Numbered from the stretch's first letter, positions 1 through 8,728 are shown. The stretch is DNA of 64,000 nt from Ramlibacter sp. (GCF_028291745.1 NZ_JAQGNQ010000058.1:1-64000); one strand, 5' to 3'. Made by a program: numbers and translations. Notes: generated from the letters alone by a model not told the origin.

Positions 1-141
1 GGCGATGTCGGTAGGTCGCGCGGCGATGTGCCATTGCAGGTTTTTGCGCTCCACGCGGCTCTGCGCTCCGCGATAGCCGGAGTCACCCCAAACGTGTTCT
101 TCCTTGCCATGCAGCAGGTCGGCCACCAGCACCATCACTTT
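1..141 (-). pseudogene. IS5-type transposase fragment (partial at window edge)
   Basis: The minus-strand frame from 141 down to the window edge reads as 47 residues with the pattern VADLLHGKEEHVWGDSGYRG followed by RKNLQWHIAARP. This matches the middle of IS5-family DDE transposases, where the second catalytic Asp sits in a W-G-D-x-GY-x-G context. Upstream of position 141 the frame runs into unrelated residues with no recognisable transposase start, so the 5' part is missing. The 3' part would lie left of the window. Homology is by eye only. Confidence 0.65.
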
Positions 142-923
142 GGAAATGAGGCAGGGCCGGGCGATGCATGAAACGCCCAGCAAAACCCAGGTCTTTCATG
201 CCGTGGCGAAGTGGCGCTGGCTCCTGCTGCGCACGGGCTTGCCGGTTGGGCACACTGCCGATCGATAGCGCAACACATGGTCCGCAGGCAACGCACTGCA
301 TACCCATGAAGCGGGGTACGCCCCGTAAATGTCAGGCGACACGAGAAACAGAAGTGGCCGCGGAAATCTGGACAGCGGGCGATGCGCCTCGCGTACGGCG
401 TACTGCTCGCGAAAGTAAGCGGTCTACCGCCTGCGGCGCACAATGGAGGCAGCATTGTTCTGCGTGAGCCAAGCGGCTGTTGGGTAGGTGGCTAGGTTGT
501 GGGGTAGGAGAGCCAATCGGTCCCGCAGGGCGCGCCAGTGCTCAAGTTTCGCGGACGCCCTCTCCGCCAGCACGCACTCTGAAAACGCCCCCGCGAGGGG
601 CTTTTTCATTGGGAAAACAGTGACTTTCCCGTCCCGCACGCCGGCTGATGGAGGACTGGGCCGCTTTCCTGACAAAGCCGTTGGCCACCGAGGGAGACGC
701 GCCTCCCCCAAGCAAACGGACGGCGTGATAAGCCCTGTCTGCCAGATCTGGCACAGGCGTATAGCGGAGCGACGTGCGGCCAATGCGAAAAAACCTGCGG
801 CCATGTGAGGCGAAGAGGAGCAGCTCGAGGTTGCGCAGCAACTCGCTCGCCCAGCTCGGTCCTCACGTTACGGCGATTCGTCGCAAGGGCATGGAGTAGG
901 GCCCCAGCCCACCTCCTTGCGCT
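142..923. other. Gene-poor stretch at the left edge
   Basis: No reading frame here resembles a protein I recognise. Several short overlapping frames exist on both strands, but they look like chance frames in GC-rich DNA. One minus-strand frame (542..841, 99 codons) is open but has no recognisable domain. A hairpin CCCC-gcga-GGGG followed by ctttttc near 587-606 could be a weak plus-strand terminator. Next to a truncated transposase, this is plausibly decayed DNA at an island border. Confidence 0.4.
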
Positions 924-1979
924 TCAATGCCGGTGCGTGTGGTGAACGTCCGGCACGTGCGGATGGCTGTGGCGCGCAGGTTCATGGCGGTGAGCGTGGC
1001 TGTGCTCTCCTGCGCGTATCGGATCATGCACATGCTCGTGATGCCCGTCATCGTGCCGGTGGGCATGTTCGTGCTCCAGCGCTTCGTGCAGGTGTTCGTG
1101 CTCGTGCCGTTCGTACAGGTGCACGACGACCCCGGCCAGCATCAGCGCGCCTCCGCCCGCCATCCCCCAGCTCAGCCCGCGCTCCCCGAGCGCAATGGCC
1201 ACCGCCGCCCCGATGAAGGGCGCGAACGCAAAGACCGACCCGGTGCGGGCAGCACCGAACGCCCGCTGGGCGAGGAGGTACAGCCGCAGGCTGAGCCCGT
1301 AGCCGGTGGCACCGATCGCGAGCAGGGCCAGGACCTGTCCCCACCGCGGCCAGGATTCGCCCGAGCCGAGCGCCAGCAGCAGCGCCGCCGGCGCGCCGAG
1401 CGAAGCCTTCGCGAGCACCACCTGGGCCGGGTCGCGCTCCGCCACGCCGCGCGACAGGGTGTTGTCGATGCCCCAGGATGCCGTGGCCAGCAGTACCGCG
1501 AGGAGGCCGAGGAACTGTGCCTGGCCGGCGGCACTTCGGTCGAGGACCAGCAGCAAGCCGCCGGCGAGCAGCAGCAGCATCGCGATCCAGACGCGCCGGC
1601 CCATGGATTCGTGATACAGCAAACGGGCCAACAGGGCGGTGAACAGTGCCTCCAGTGCCAGCATCAGCGTCGCGCTCGTGCCGCTGGTGTGCTGCAAACC
1701 CCAGGCAAGCGCCACTGGCCCGATCACTGCTCCGAAAGCCGCCATCGCCACCAGCCGGGACAGGTCGCTGCGGCGGACCTTGGCCTCGCGTTCGGCGGGC
1801 CGGCGCAGCAAGGCGCCGAGCAAGGCAGCACCGGCATACAGCAGGGCCGCGGTGCTGAAGGCACCGACACCTTGCCCCGCCCGCTGCACAAGGGGCGTGC
1901 TGATGCCGAACAGAGCGGCGGCGAGCACGGCAAGAAAGCCGCCGCGCGATGCGGGCCAACGGGACGACGCGAACAACAT
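924..1979 (-). CDS. EamA/DMT-family transporter with His-rich C-terminal tail (copy 1)
   Basis: A 351-residue inner-membrane protein of the drug/metabolite transporter superfamily, with about ten hydrophobic segments forming two EamA halves. The substrate is unknown. I start it at the ATG at 1979, just before the first membrane segment (MLFASSRWPASRG), because the longer frame would run through the chrB promoter. The last ~60 residues are packed with His (HEHEH, HAHRH, HSHAHRH) and end in HHTHRH, which suggests metal chelation. It is divergent from chrB, and a close paralogue (26200..27264) sits in the same position beside the second chr operon. A role in metal or oxyanion handling is inferred from this conserved pairing. 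Confidence 0.8.
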   Translation of the reverse strand: MLFASSRWPASRGGFLAVLAAALFGISTPLVQRAGQGVGAFSTAALLYAGAALLGALLRRPAEREAKVRRSDLSRLVAMAAFGAVIGPVALAWGLQHTSGTSATLMLALEALFTALLARLLYHESMGRRVWIAMLLLLAGGLLLVLDRSAAGQAQFLGLLAVLLATASWGIDNTLSRGVAERDPAQVVLAKASLGAPAALLLALGSGESWPRWGQVLALLAIGATGYGLSLRLYLLAQRAFGAARTGSVFAFAPFIGAAVAIALGERGLSWGMAGGGALMLAGVVVHLYERHEHEHLHEALEHEHAHRHDDGHHEHVHDPIRAGEHSHAHRHEPARHSHPHVPDVHHTHRH

Positions 1980-2062
1980 GGTCTGTGACTGTAAAGCGGC
2001 GCCTCCGGGCGCGGCAGCCGCGGCCAGACCGACCGATGACAGCGTCCGCCGTCCAATCATGT

Positions 2063-2101
2063 TTGTAGCATACGCTACGCACGAGTTATAGTCGCGACAT
2101 G
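2063..2101 (+). promoter_or_regulatory. chrB promoter with inverted repeat; probably leaderless
   Basis: A -35-like TTGTAG (2063-2068) and a -10-like TATAGT (2087-2092) are 18 bases apart, and the chrB ATG starts at 2099. The mRNA would therefore begin at or next to the start codon, with no room for a ribosome binding site. A perfect inverted repeat GTAGC-atac-GCTAC (2065-2078) overlaps the -35 box and is a likely operator, perhaps for ChrB. The second chrB (26102) has the same TTGTAG box and the same leaderless spacing. Confidence 0.6.
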
Positions 2102-3067
2102 CTTTCAGACCCGGGCTGGCTGCTGCTGGTCGTCTCCCTCCCGACACCGAGTGCGACCGCGCGCATGCGGGTGTGGCGCGGGCTCAAGGCCCTTGGCTGC
2201 ATGGCGCTTCGCGACGGTGCCTACCTGCTGCCCGCCGACGGTGAGCGCGAGCAGGCCCTGCGCGAACTGGGCGACGAATGCGCCCGCGAAGGTGGCGTCG
2301 CGTGGCTCATGGACGTGCAGCCGCGCGCGACCGAGGAGACCCAGGCGTGGCGGCAGTTGTTCGACCGCAACGCGGAATACGCGGAACTGCGCAAGTCCTG
2401 GAAGGACGCAAACCCCAGCGTCGGCAGCCTCTCCACGAGTGAGCTCACGCGCCTGCAGCGCAAGCTGCAGCGCGAGTACGACGCCGTGCGCGCCATCGAC
2501 TTCTTTCCGGCGGATGCGTCGGCGGAGGCTCACGCCGCCTGGACCGACCTGAATCGCCGCATCGACCAGTTGCTCTCGCCGGAGGAGCCGCACGAGACGC
2601 AAGGCGGCATACCAAGGCTGAATGCGGCGGACTACCGCGGCCGCACCTGGGCGACGCGCCGCCGGCTTTGGGTGGACCGGGTCGCGAGCGCCTGGTTGAT
2701 CCGGCGCTTCATCGACCCGGACGCCCGCTTCAAGTGGCTGCAGCGGCCAGCGGATTGCCCGAAGTCGGCGCTCGGGTTCGACTTCGACGGCGCGGCGTTC
2801 ACGCACGTCGGCGACCGCGTCACCTTCGAGACCCTGTCGGCCAGCTTCGGCCTGGAGGCAGACCCTGCGCTGGCGCGGCTTGCAAGACTCGTGCATCACC
2901 TGGACGTGGGCGGGGAGCCGGTGCCCGAAGCGATCGGATTCGAGGCGGTGATCGCCGGCGCGCGCGAGCGCCTGGACGATGACGACGCCTTGCTGGCCGA
3001 AATGACAACCATGCTCGACTCGCTGTATGCCCATTTCACGCGTGCCGCCGCAGGCCCGAAGACCTGA
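2099..3067 (+). CDS. chrB: ChrB chromate-resistance regulator (copy 1)
   Basis: A 322-residue ChrB protein. The N-terminal ~150 residues are the winged-helix-like part (LLLVVSLPTPSATARMRVWR). The C-terminal half carries the ChrB domain core GRTWATRRRLWVDRVASAWL, a GFDFDGAAFTHVGDRVTFE block and LVHHLDVGG. In characterised chr operons ChrB acts as a chromate-responsive transcriptional regulator. The gene is followed by chrA after 10 bases, so they form one operon. The start at 2099 fits the family's N-terminus, and the promoter lies directly against it. ChrB2 at 25152..26102 is a diverged paralogue. Confidence 0.92.
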   Translation: MLSDPGWLLLVVSLPTPSATARMRVWRGLKALGCMALRDGAYLLPADGEREQALRELGDECAREGGVAWLMDVQPRATEETQAWRQLFDRNAEYAELRKSWKDANPSVGSLSTSELTRLQRKLQREYDAVRAIDFFPADASAEAHAAWTDLNRRIDQLLSPEEPHETQGGIPRLNAADYRGRTWATRRRLWVDRVASAWLIRRFIDPDARFKWLQRPADCPKSALGFDFDGAAFTHVGDRVTFETLSASFGLEADPALARLARLVHHLDVGGEPVPEAIGFEAVIAGARERLDDDDALLAEMTTMLDSLYAHFTRAAAGPKT

Positions 3068-3077
3068 GGAGAAACAG

Positions 3078-4265
3078 ATGAACGACATGGCCGCCACCGA
3101 AGCGATCGGGCAACCGGCAGCCGCCAACTACACGCTGTGGGAGTTGGTGCGCTACATGCTGGGCCTGGGCACCTGGGGCTTCGGAGGTCCGGTTGCCCTG
3201 GCCGGCTACATGTACCGCGACCTGGTGGAAAAACGCCACTGGATTTCCGAGAGCGATTACAAGGAAGGCCTGGCGCTCGCGCAGCTGATGCCCGGGCCAC
3301 TGGCCGCACAACTGGCGATCTATCTCGGCTACGTGCACTACCGGGTGCGCGGCGCGACACTGGTCGGCCTGGCCTTCGTGCTGCCCTCGTTCTTCATGGT
3401 GGTAGCGATTGGCGCCGCGTACGTGGCTTACGGCGGCATCGGCTGGATGCAGTCGGTGTTCTACGGGGTCGGTGCGGCGGTGATCGGAATCATCGCCATG
3501 AGTGCCTACAAGCTGACGACCAAGAACATCGGCCGCGACAAGCTGCTGTGGGCCATCTTTCTGGCCAGTGCGGCCGTCACGGTGATCACCAAATCGGAGA
3601 TCGTCTGGGTGTTCCTCGGCGGCGGCGTGCTGGTCTGGCTGTGGCGCACGCCGCCGAAATTCACCGGCCGCGTACACGCGGTCGCTGCGCCACTGGCCGC
3701 CTCGTTCGCCGCCGGTGCGGTCGATTGGCACAAGCTGGGCCAGATCGGCGCCTATTTCGCCTATGCGGGCAGCTTCGTGTTCGGCAGTGGCCTGGCGATC
3801 GTGCCCTTCCTCTATGGCGGCGTCGTCAAGGAGTACGCCTGGCTCACCGATCGCCAGTTTGTCGACGCCGTGGCGGTGGCGATGATCACTCCGGGACCGG
3901 TGGTGATCACCACCGGCTTCATCGGCTATCTGGTGGCGGGGTTCTGGGGCGCTGTGGTGGCCGCAGGCGCGACCTTCCTGCCCTGCTATCTGTTCACCAT
4001 CCTGCCGGCACCTTACTTCAAGAAGTACGGCAAGCGCCCGGCCATCGTTGCCTTCGTCGATGGCGTCACGGCCGCCGCGATTGGCGCCATCACCGGCGCG
4101 GTGATCGTGATCGGGCAGCGCTCGATCACGGACTGGGTCACCGCGGCGCTGGCGTTGATCACGGTGGCTGTCTTGTGGCGCTTCAAGAAGGTCCCCGAGC
4201 CAGCGATCGTGGTCGTCGCGGCGCTGATCGGCCTCGTGGTGCATCCGCTGTTGGTCCGTGGGTGA
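3078..4265 (+). CDS. chrA: ChrA chromate efflux transporter (copy 1)
   Basis: A 395-residue CHR-family inner-membrane transporter that exports chromate from the cytoplasm. It has two homologous halves. Each contains a G-x-GGP motif (LGTWGFGGPVALAGYM in the first, the VAMITPGPVVITTGFIGYL segment in the second), the DLVEKRHWISESDYKEGLALAQLMPGP signature region starts near residue 50, and about ten membrane segments follow. The ATG at 3078 is preceded by a GAGGAG ribosome binding site, and chrB ends 10 bases upstream. Hydrophobic segments and motifs look intact. ChrA2 (23102..24304) is clearly homologous along its length. Confidence 0.93.
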   Translation: MNDMAATEAIGQPAAANYTLWELVRYMLGLGTWGFGGPVALAGYMYRDLVEKRHWISESDYKEGLALAQLMPGPLAAQLAIYLGYVHYRVRGATLVGLAFVLPSFFMVVAIGAAYVAYGGIGWMQSVFYGVGAAVIGIIAMSAYKLTTKNIGRDKLLWAIFLASAAVTVITKSEIVWVFLGGGVLVWLWRTPPKFTGRVHAVAAPLAASFAAGAVDWHKLGQIGAYFAYAGSFVFGSGLAIVPFLYGGVVKEYAWLTDRQFVDAVAVAMITPGPVVITTGFIGYLVAGFWGAVVAAGATFLPCYLFTILPAPYFKKYGKRPAIVAFVDGVTAAAIGAITGAVIVIGQRSITDWVTAALALITVAVLWRFKKVPEPAIVVVAALIGLVVHPLLVRG

Positions 4266-4283
4266 GCGGGCAAGGAGTTCGCG

Positions 4284-4907
4284 ATGATCAGGATTCCGCT
4301 GGCCATGCTGGCCTCATTCGTGTCGACCAGTGCCCTGGCGCAAAGCGCCAACTTCGACACCGACCCGGTCGGCGCTCCGCCGATGGGCTGGATCTGCGGC
4401 GTCACCGGCAGCGGCAAGCCACATTGGGCGGTCGCGGCCGACCCCACTGCGCCGAGCAAATCCAAGGTATTGATGCAAAGCGGCAGCGGCACGTTTCCGT
4501 GGTGCGTCAAGAGCGGCACGGCGATCACCGACGGTTTCGTCGAGGTGAAATTCAAGCCGATCTCGGGCCGCGAGGACCAGGCCGGGGGCGTCGTCTGGCG
4601 CTGGAAGGATGGCGACAACTACTACGTCGCACGCGCCAATGCGCTGGAGAACAACGTATCGCTCTACTACACCGAGGGCGGCCGGCGCAAGACACTGAAG
4701 TACGTCGACGCGCCGGTGGCGGGCGGCGTCTGGCACACCCTTCGGGTCGAATTTGCCGGCACGCACATAGCTGTGGCTCTGGACGGCAAGCGCGCGATCG
4801 AGATCGAAGACAAGCACATCGGCGGACCGGGCGCGGTGGGCGTGTGGACCAAGGCCGACAGCGTGACCGCGTTCGATGAATTCGGGTACGGTGCCGCGCA
4901 CCCTTGA
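4284..4907 (+). CDS. Secreted lectin/glucanase-fold-like protein in chr operon
   Basis: A 207-residue protein with a signal peptide (IPLAMLASFVSTSALAQ) and a mature part resembling LamG-type or DUF1080-like beta-sandwich domains: alternating beta-rich segments, GGVVWRWKDGDNYYVARAN, WHTLRVEFAGTHIAVALDGK and a final GAVGVWTKADSV block. These folds usually bind or hydrolyse carbohydrate, but I see no catalytic pair I can name. It starts 18 bases after chrA with a plausible AAGGAG site (caaggagttcgcg), so it is probably cotranscribed with chrBA. Its role in chromate resistance is unknown. Confidence 0.75.
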   Translation: MIRIPLAMLASFVSTSALAQSANFDTDPVGAPPMGWICGVTGSGKPHWAVAADPTAPSKSKVLMQSGSGTFPWCVKSGTAITDGFVEVKFKPISGREDQAGGVVWRWKDGDNYYVARANALENNVSLYYTEGGRRKTLKYVDAPVAGGVWHTLRVEFAGTHIAVALDGKRAIEIEDKHIGGPGAVGVWTKADSVTAFDEFGYGAAHP

Positions 4908-4951
4908 CGCCACAGGCGCACGCTCGAGAGTGGGGCAATCTTTAGGGAGAC

Positions 4952-5122
4952 ATGACATGTCAGAGTGCCATCTTCAAGAACCGGTCCTGGCCTGCTCATT
5001 GGCCCTTGGCGATCAAGCAGCACAAACCTGTGGCCGTCCTGTTGGTGGCCGATGGTGGCAACGTCATCGAACTGACCTACGACCTCTTGGACCGCAAGCT
5101 GATGCAAATGCGCCATCCATAG
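4952..5122 (+). CDS. Small hypothetical protein (56 aa)
   Basis: A short frame starting at an ATG preceded by AGGGAG at 5-6 bases (4945-4950) and ending with TAG at 5120-5122. The C-terminal half reads as a plausible strand-helix unit (KPVAVLLVADGGNVIEL then TYDLLDRKLMQMRHP) with good codon usage. The N-terminal half is less convincing. It lies between the lectin-like gene and the DUF1259 gene on the same strand. It could be a real small protein or the tail of a decayed gene. I do not recognise a family. Confidence 0.4.
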   Translation: MTCQSAIFKNRSWPAHWPLAIKQHKPVAVLLVADGGNVIELTYDLLDRKLMQMRHP

Positions 5123-5200
5123 CTGCAGAGGGCGCTGAACATTGAGGATCAATAAAAAAGACAGGTGAGGAAATGAGGGGATTTCACAAGGAGAGTCCGA

Positions 5201-6091
5201 ATGTTTCGTTCCCTTTGTATTGCGCTGGCTCTGGCCGGCCCCTGCGTCCAGGCCGCCACCGCGCCGATGGACACTGCAGCCATTGAATCGATTACCGGCC
5301 TGAAAGGCAGCTACGACGCGGCCGAAAACGTATTCAAGGTGAGCAAGCCGCGCGACGACGTGAAGATCACCGTCGATGGCGCGCCGCTGACACCCTTCCA
5401 GGGCCTGACCTCCTATGCTGCCTTCACGCCGATGGGGCGTGCGACCATGGTCATGGGCGATACGGTGCTGCTGGAGGATGAAGTGAACCCGGCGATGAGC
5501 GCGGCACTCGACGCAGGACTCGAGGTCACTGCCCTGCACAACCACTTCTTCTTCGACCAGCCCAGGGTGTACTTCATGCACATCGGCGGCTCGGGAGACG
5601 CACGCAAGCTGGCTGCCGGCGTGAAGGCGGTGTACGACCGCGTGGCGCAGATTCGCGCCGCGCAGGCCGCCCCTGCGGGCCACTTCGCCGGCGAGTTTCC
5701 CACGACCAGCAGCCTGTCCGCGGCCCCCCTTGCGCAGATCCTCGGTGCCAAGCCGGACACCAAGGACGGCATGGTGAAGTTCACGCTGGGCCGCAGCACC
5801 CGCATGCACGGCATGACGGTGGGCAACCAGATGGGCGTGAACACCTGGGCCGCCTTCGCGGGGAGCGACGACAGCGCGGTGGTCGACGGCGACTTCGCGA
5901 TGCGCGAGGACGAGTTGCAGTCGGTGCTCAAGTCGATGCGCGCCAGCGGCATCAACATCGTCGCCATCCACCAGCACATGACCAACGAGAACCCGCGCGT
6001 CATGTTCCTGCATTACTGGGGCAAGGGCAGGGCAAGCGACCTGGCGACGGCGGTCAACAACGCCGTGCAGACGCAGAAATCCATGCACTGA
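5201..6091 (+). CDS. DUF1259 domain protein, exported, two repeats
   Basis: A 296-residue exported protein (signal peptide to about residue 19, CVQA-A) made of two DUF1259 (LppY/LpqO-like) units, residues ~25-145 and ~165-290. Both units have the same pattern: I-x-G-x-KG then a central segment, then ALHNHFFFDQPRVYFMHIGG in the first and AIHQHMTNENPRVMFLHYWG in the second. The conserved H-x-H and RVxFxH residues could be a metal or ligand site, but the family has no assigned reaction that I know of. An AAGGAG-type site (cacaaggagagtccga) precedes the ATG. It lies between chrA and the SOD-rhodanese gene and is probably in the same transcription unit. Confidence 0.82.
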   Translation: MFRSLCIALALAGPCVQAATAPMDTAAIESITGLKGSYDAAENVFKVSKPRDDVKITVDGAPLTPFQGLTSYAAFTPMGRATMVMGDTVLLEDEVNPAMSAALDAGLEVTALHNHFFFDQPRVYFMHIGGSGDARKLAAGVKAVYDRVAQIRAAQAAPAGHFAGEFPTTSSLSAAPLAQILGAKPDTKDGMVKFTLGRSTRMHGMTVGNQMGVNTWAAFAGSDDSAVVDGDFAMREDELQSVLKSMRASGINIVAIHQHMTNENPRVMFLHYWGKGRASDLATAVNNAVQTQKSMH

Positions 6092-6129
6092 TGTCGCCGA
6101 GCTTTTTCATTCTTCACTGAGGAGACCTC

Positions 6130-7035
6130 ATGGAACTGCAACCCATGCCGCTGCCCTTCGAGCCAGCGAGCCTTCGCGGCCTGTCGGAACGACTGATGGT
6201 CAGTCATCACGCCAACAACTACGGCGGCGCGGTCAAGCGCCTCAATGCGCTGCGCGCTCAGCTCGCAGGACTCGACCCTGCAACTGCGCCCGGGTTCTCG
6301 TGGAACGGCCTGAAGCGCGAAGAACTGATCGCGATGAATTCCATGCTGCTGCATGAACTCTATTTCGCCAGCCTCGGCGCTGGCGAGCAGCCGATGGATC
6401 CCGCCTGGGCCCTGGCGCTCGCCGCGAACTTCGGCAGCGTGGAGCGCTGGCAGGCCGAGTTCAGCGCTTGCGGCAAGGCGCTGGCAGGAGGCTCCGGCTG
6501 GGTGCTGCTGACGTTTCTGCCGCGCGAGGGCACACTCGTGAATCAGTGGGCGGCGGACCATACCCACGCAGTTGCCGGTGGGGTGCCCCTGCTGGCCCTC
6601 GACATGTACGAGCACGCGTACCACATCGACTACGGTGCTGCAGCGGCGGGGTACGTTGACGCGTTCATGGGCAACATCCGCTGGCAGGCGGTCTATCAGC
6701 GTTACCAGGCTGCCGTGCATGCGGCCAGCGAGCCATTTGCCTGTGAGCCGCAGCAGATCGACAACGACCTGGTCCTGGACGTCAGGCGTGACGGGCCGTT
6801 CGCGCAGTCGCAAGAGATGATTGACGGTGCCCAGCGGCGCGACCCGGCGGCGGTCGCCGAATGGTCCGGTGAGCTCGATCCGCGCCGTCCCGTGGTCGTG
6901 TACTGCGTCTACGGCCATGACGTGGGACGCGCCACGGCATTGCGGTTGCGGGCAGCGGGCTTCAAGGCGCGCTTCCTGCGCGGCGGCATGTCCGCCTGGC
7001 AACAGGCCGGCCGGCCGGTGCAGCCAAAGGTCTGA
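6130..7035 (+). CDS. chrC: Fe/Mn superoxide dismutase fused to rhodanese domain (ChrC-like, copy 1)
   Basis: A 301-residue two-domain protein. Residues ~1-195 are an Fe/Mn superoxide dismutase with all four metal ligands in place: His26 in SHHANNYGG, His75 in LLHELYF, and Asp158 and His162 in LALDMYEHAYHIDYG. Residues ~205-300 are a rhodanese-like domain with a Cys259-centred loop YCVYGHDVGRAT and the closing FLRGGMSAW motif. There is no signal peptide, so it should be cytoplasmic. ChrC of known chrBACF clusters is a superoxide dismutase thought to deal with radicals from chromate reduction. The rhodanese fusion is unusual. It follows a GAGGAG-type site (tgaggagacctc) and ends the chr gene run. 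Confidence 0.88.
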   Translation: MELQPMPLPFEPASLRGLSERLMVSHHANNYGGAVKRLNALRAQLAGLDPATAPGFSWNGLKREELIAMNSMLLHELYFASLGAGEQPMDPAWALALAANFGSVERWQAEFSACGKALAGGSGWVLLTFLPREGTLVNQWAADHTHAVAGGVPLLALDMYEHAYHIDYGAAAAGYVDAFMGNIRWQAVYQRYQAAVHAASEPFACEPQQIDNDLVLDVRRDGPFAQSQEMIDGAQRRDPAAVAEWSGELDPRRPVVVYCVYGHDVGRATALRLRAAGFKARFLRGGMSAWQQAGRPVQPKV

Positions 7036-7048
7036 GGACGAGACCTAC

Positions 7049-8458
7049 CTACGGGTTCACCTTGATGCGCAGAACTGTGTAGACGAGAAGCACCGCGTAG
7101 AGAACAAAGCCCAGTGAGACTGCCGCGAAGAATCCCGTAATTCCTGCGTCGAGCCAGTAAATTGCCGCAAGTGCTCCTGCCGCGCTCACGAACAACCGAG
7201 CGGCGTTTGCGCTCATTGCCGCAAAACCACGGCGATAACCTTGACTCACAAAAAACAGCCCGAGCCCCAGCCCGAAGCACACGTAAGAGGGACCAACGAT
7301 GCGCAGGTAAAGCGCTCCCAGCCGCGCCACTGTGGGGTCTGCGCTGAACAGGGTGAGCCACAGGTTCGGCTGGAGTGCTGCTACCCATCCAATGGTCCCG
7401 CAAACCGCTGCAATCGTCAGTGCGCCCGTCCAGGCGATGCTCTGCGCACGCTGATACTGTTTCGCGCCCCAGTTGGTCGCCACCATCGTGACGATGGCGG
7501 TGCCGAATCCGAACGCCACCGGCTGCATGATGTATTCGAGACGCGCTCCCATGGCGTAAGCGATTGCGGCTTGCGCCCCGAATTGCCCGGCAATCCCGGT
7601 GAGCAACACCACCGAGAGATTCGTGATCGCGGTATTCACCAAGCCGGGCACGCCCACCTTGAGAATGTCGGCGAACAGTTCCCAGCGTGGCGCGATGCCG
7701 TGGAAATCCAGTCGAATGCCGGCGGCGGAGGAACGCAGATAGCCGATGATCGCGAACGCTCCCAGCGCGAAGGGGATCACCAACCCCAAGCCGGCTCCCG
7801 CCGGACCCAGCGCCGGTATCGGGCCCCAGCCGGAGATCAGCAGCGGCGAGATCGCGATGTGCAGGATCACGCATGCTGCCAGCAGAACAGCCGGCAGGCC
7901 CATGTTGCCCGTTCCGCGTACCGCGTTCGCCAGGAGGTTCATCACGCAGATGCACACGGCACCGCCCAGCGCGACGTTCGAATAGGCGAGCGCGTCGCTG
8001 AGCATCTCCTCGCGGCCGCCCATCGCGCGGAAGATGTACGGTCCACCCAGCAGCATCGCCGTTGAGAAGACCGCCGAAAGCGCGATCGCCAGCAGAAAGG
8101 CATGGAACACGAGTTCGTCGGCGGTGTCCCTTCGGCCGGCGCCGAGAGCGCGTGCCACGGCGGACGACACGCCCGCGCCCATTCCGCTGTTCGTGGTCTG
8201 CAGCACAAGCATGACCCATGGAAATGCCAACGACGCGCCCGCAAGCGCGTTGGTGCTGATGCGCCCGAGAAAAAATCCATCAAAAGTAATCATGCCGACG
8301 AACGCCAGCAGATTCAGAACGTTGGGCGCCGAGAGCCGCAGCAATGTGGGGAAGATCGGCCCCTCGAGCAGAAGCTTGGATCGGGCCGCAGCTGAATGCG
8401 GCGGCGCAGGCTTTGCGGCCGGGGATGATGCAGAAGAAGCGGTGGCACGCTGCGTCAT
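7049..8458 (-). CDS. MATE-family multidrug/cation efflux transporter
   Basis: A 469-residue inner-membrane MATE transporter with about twelve hydrophobic segments in two MatE repeats. The first begins with LLEGPIFPTLLRLSAPNVLNLL and the second around GVPGLVNTAITNLSVVLL. Family members export cationic or drug-like compounds in exchange for Na+ or H+. The ATG at 8458 has an AGGAG site five bases upstream. Longer upstream frames would add an unlikely ~58 residues. Its 3' end faces chrC with only 13 bases between them. The substrate cannot be told from the sequence. Confidence 0.88.
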   Translation of the reverse strand: MTQRATASSASSPAAKPAPPHSAAARSKLLLEGPIFPTLLRLSAPNVLNLLAFVGMITFDGFFLGRISTNALAGASLAFPWVMLVLQTTNSGMGAGVSSAVARALGAGRRDTADELVFHAFLLAIALSAVFSTAMLLGGPYIFRAMGGREEMLSDALAYSNVALGGAVCICVMNLLANAVRGTGNMGLPAVLLAACVILHIAISPLLISGWGPIPALGPAGAGLGLVIPFALGAFAIIGYLRSSAAGIRLDFHGIAPRWELFADILKVGVPGLVNTAITNLSVVLLTGIAGQFGAQAAIAYAMGARLEYIMQPVAFGFGTAIVTMVATNWGAKQYQRAQSIAWTGALTIAAVCGTIGWVAALQPNLWLTLFSADPTVARLGALYLRIVGPSYVCFGLGLGLFFVSQGYRRGFAAMSANAARLFVSAAGALAAIYWLDAGITGFFAAVSLGFVLYAVLLVYTVLRIKVNP

Positions 8459-8728
8459 AAGCGCTCCTGACCCTTGTGGGGATCGGAGCAGCGCTTGGAC
8501 CGGGCTGGTCTTGGACGCCGGGCGGCTGCGTAAGGGCCCGATGGCCTCGGACTGACCGAAGCGAAGCGAATTATAGGCACGACCGCCGACCGGCGTGCAA
8601 CCGCCAGCCAAGGTGAGCGCTGCGAGCGCCACAAGCGCTTGGGCGCTGCTCGCGACTTGCCTGCATGCGTGCTTCTCGGCGACAGCTTGCTTGTGTTCGC
8701 CGGCCCGAGCCAGAAGCCGGTTCCCCGG

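Noticed and set aside
927-1988. 353-codon plus-strand frame opposite the EamA gene
   Set aside because: It is a GC-rich antisense shadow with Gln/Arg-rich, low-complexity product; the minus-strand frame has clear membrane segments.
3137-4879. 580-codon plus-strand frame
   Set aside because: It overlaps chrA and the lectin-like gene in another frame and encodes an Arg/Gly-rich nonsense product.
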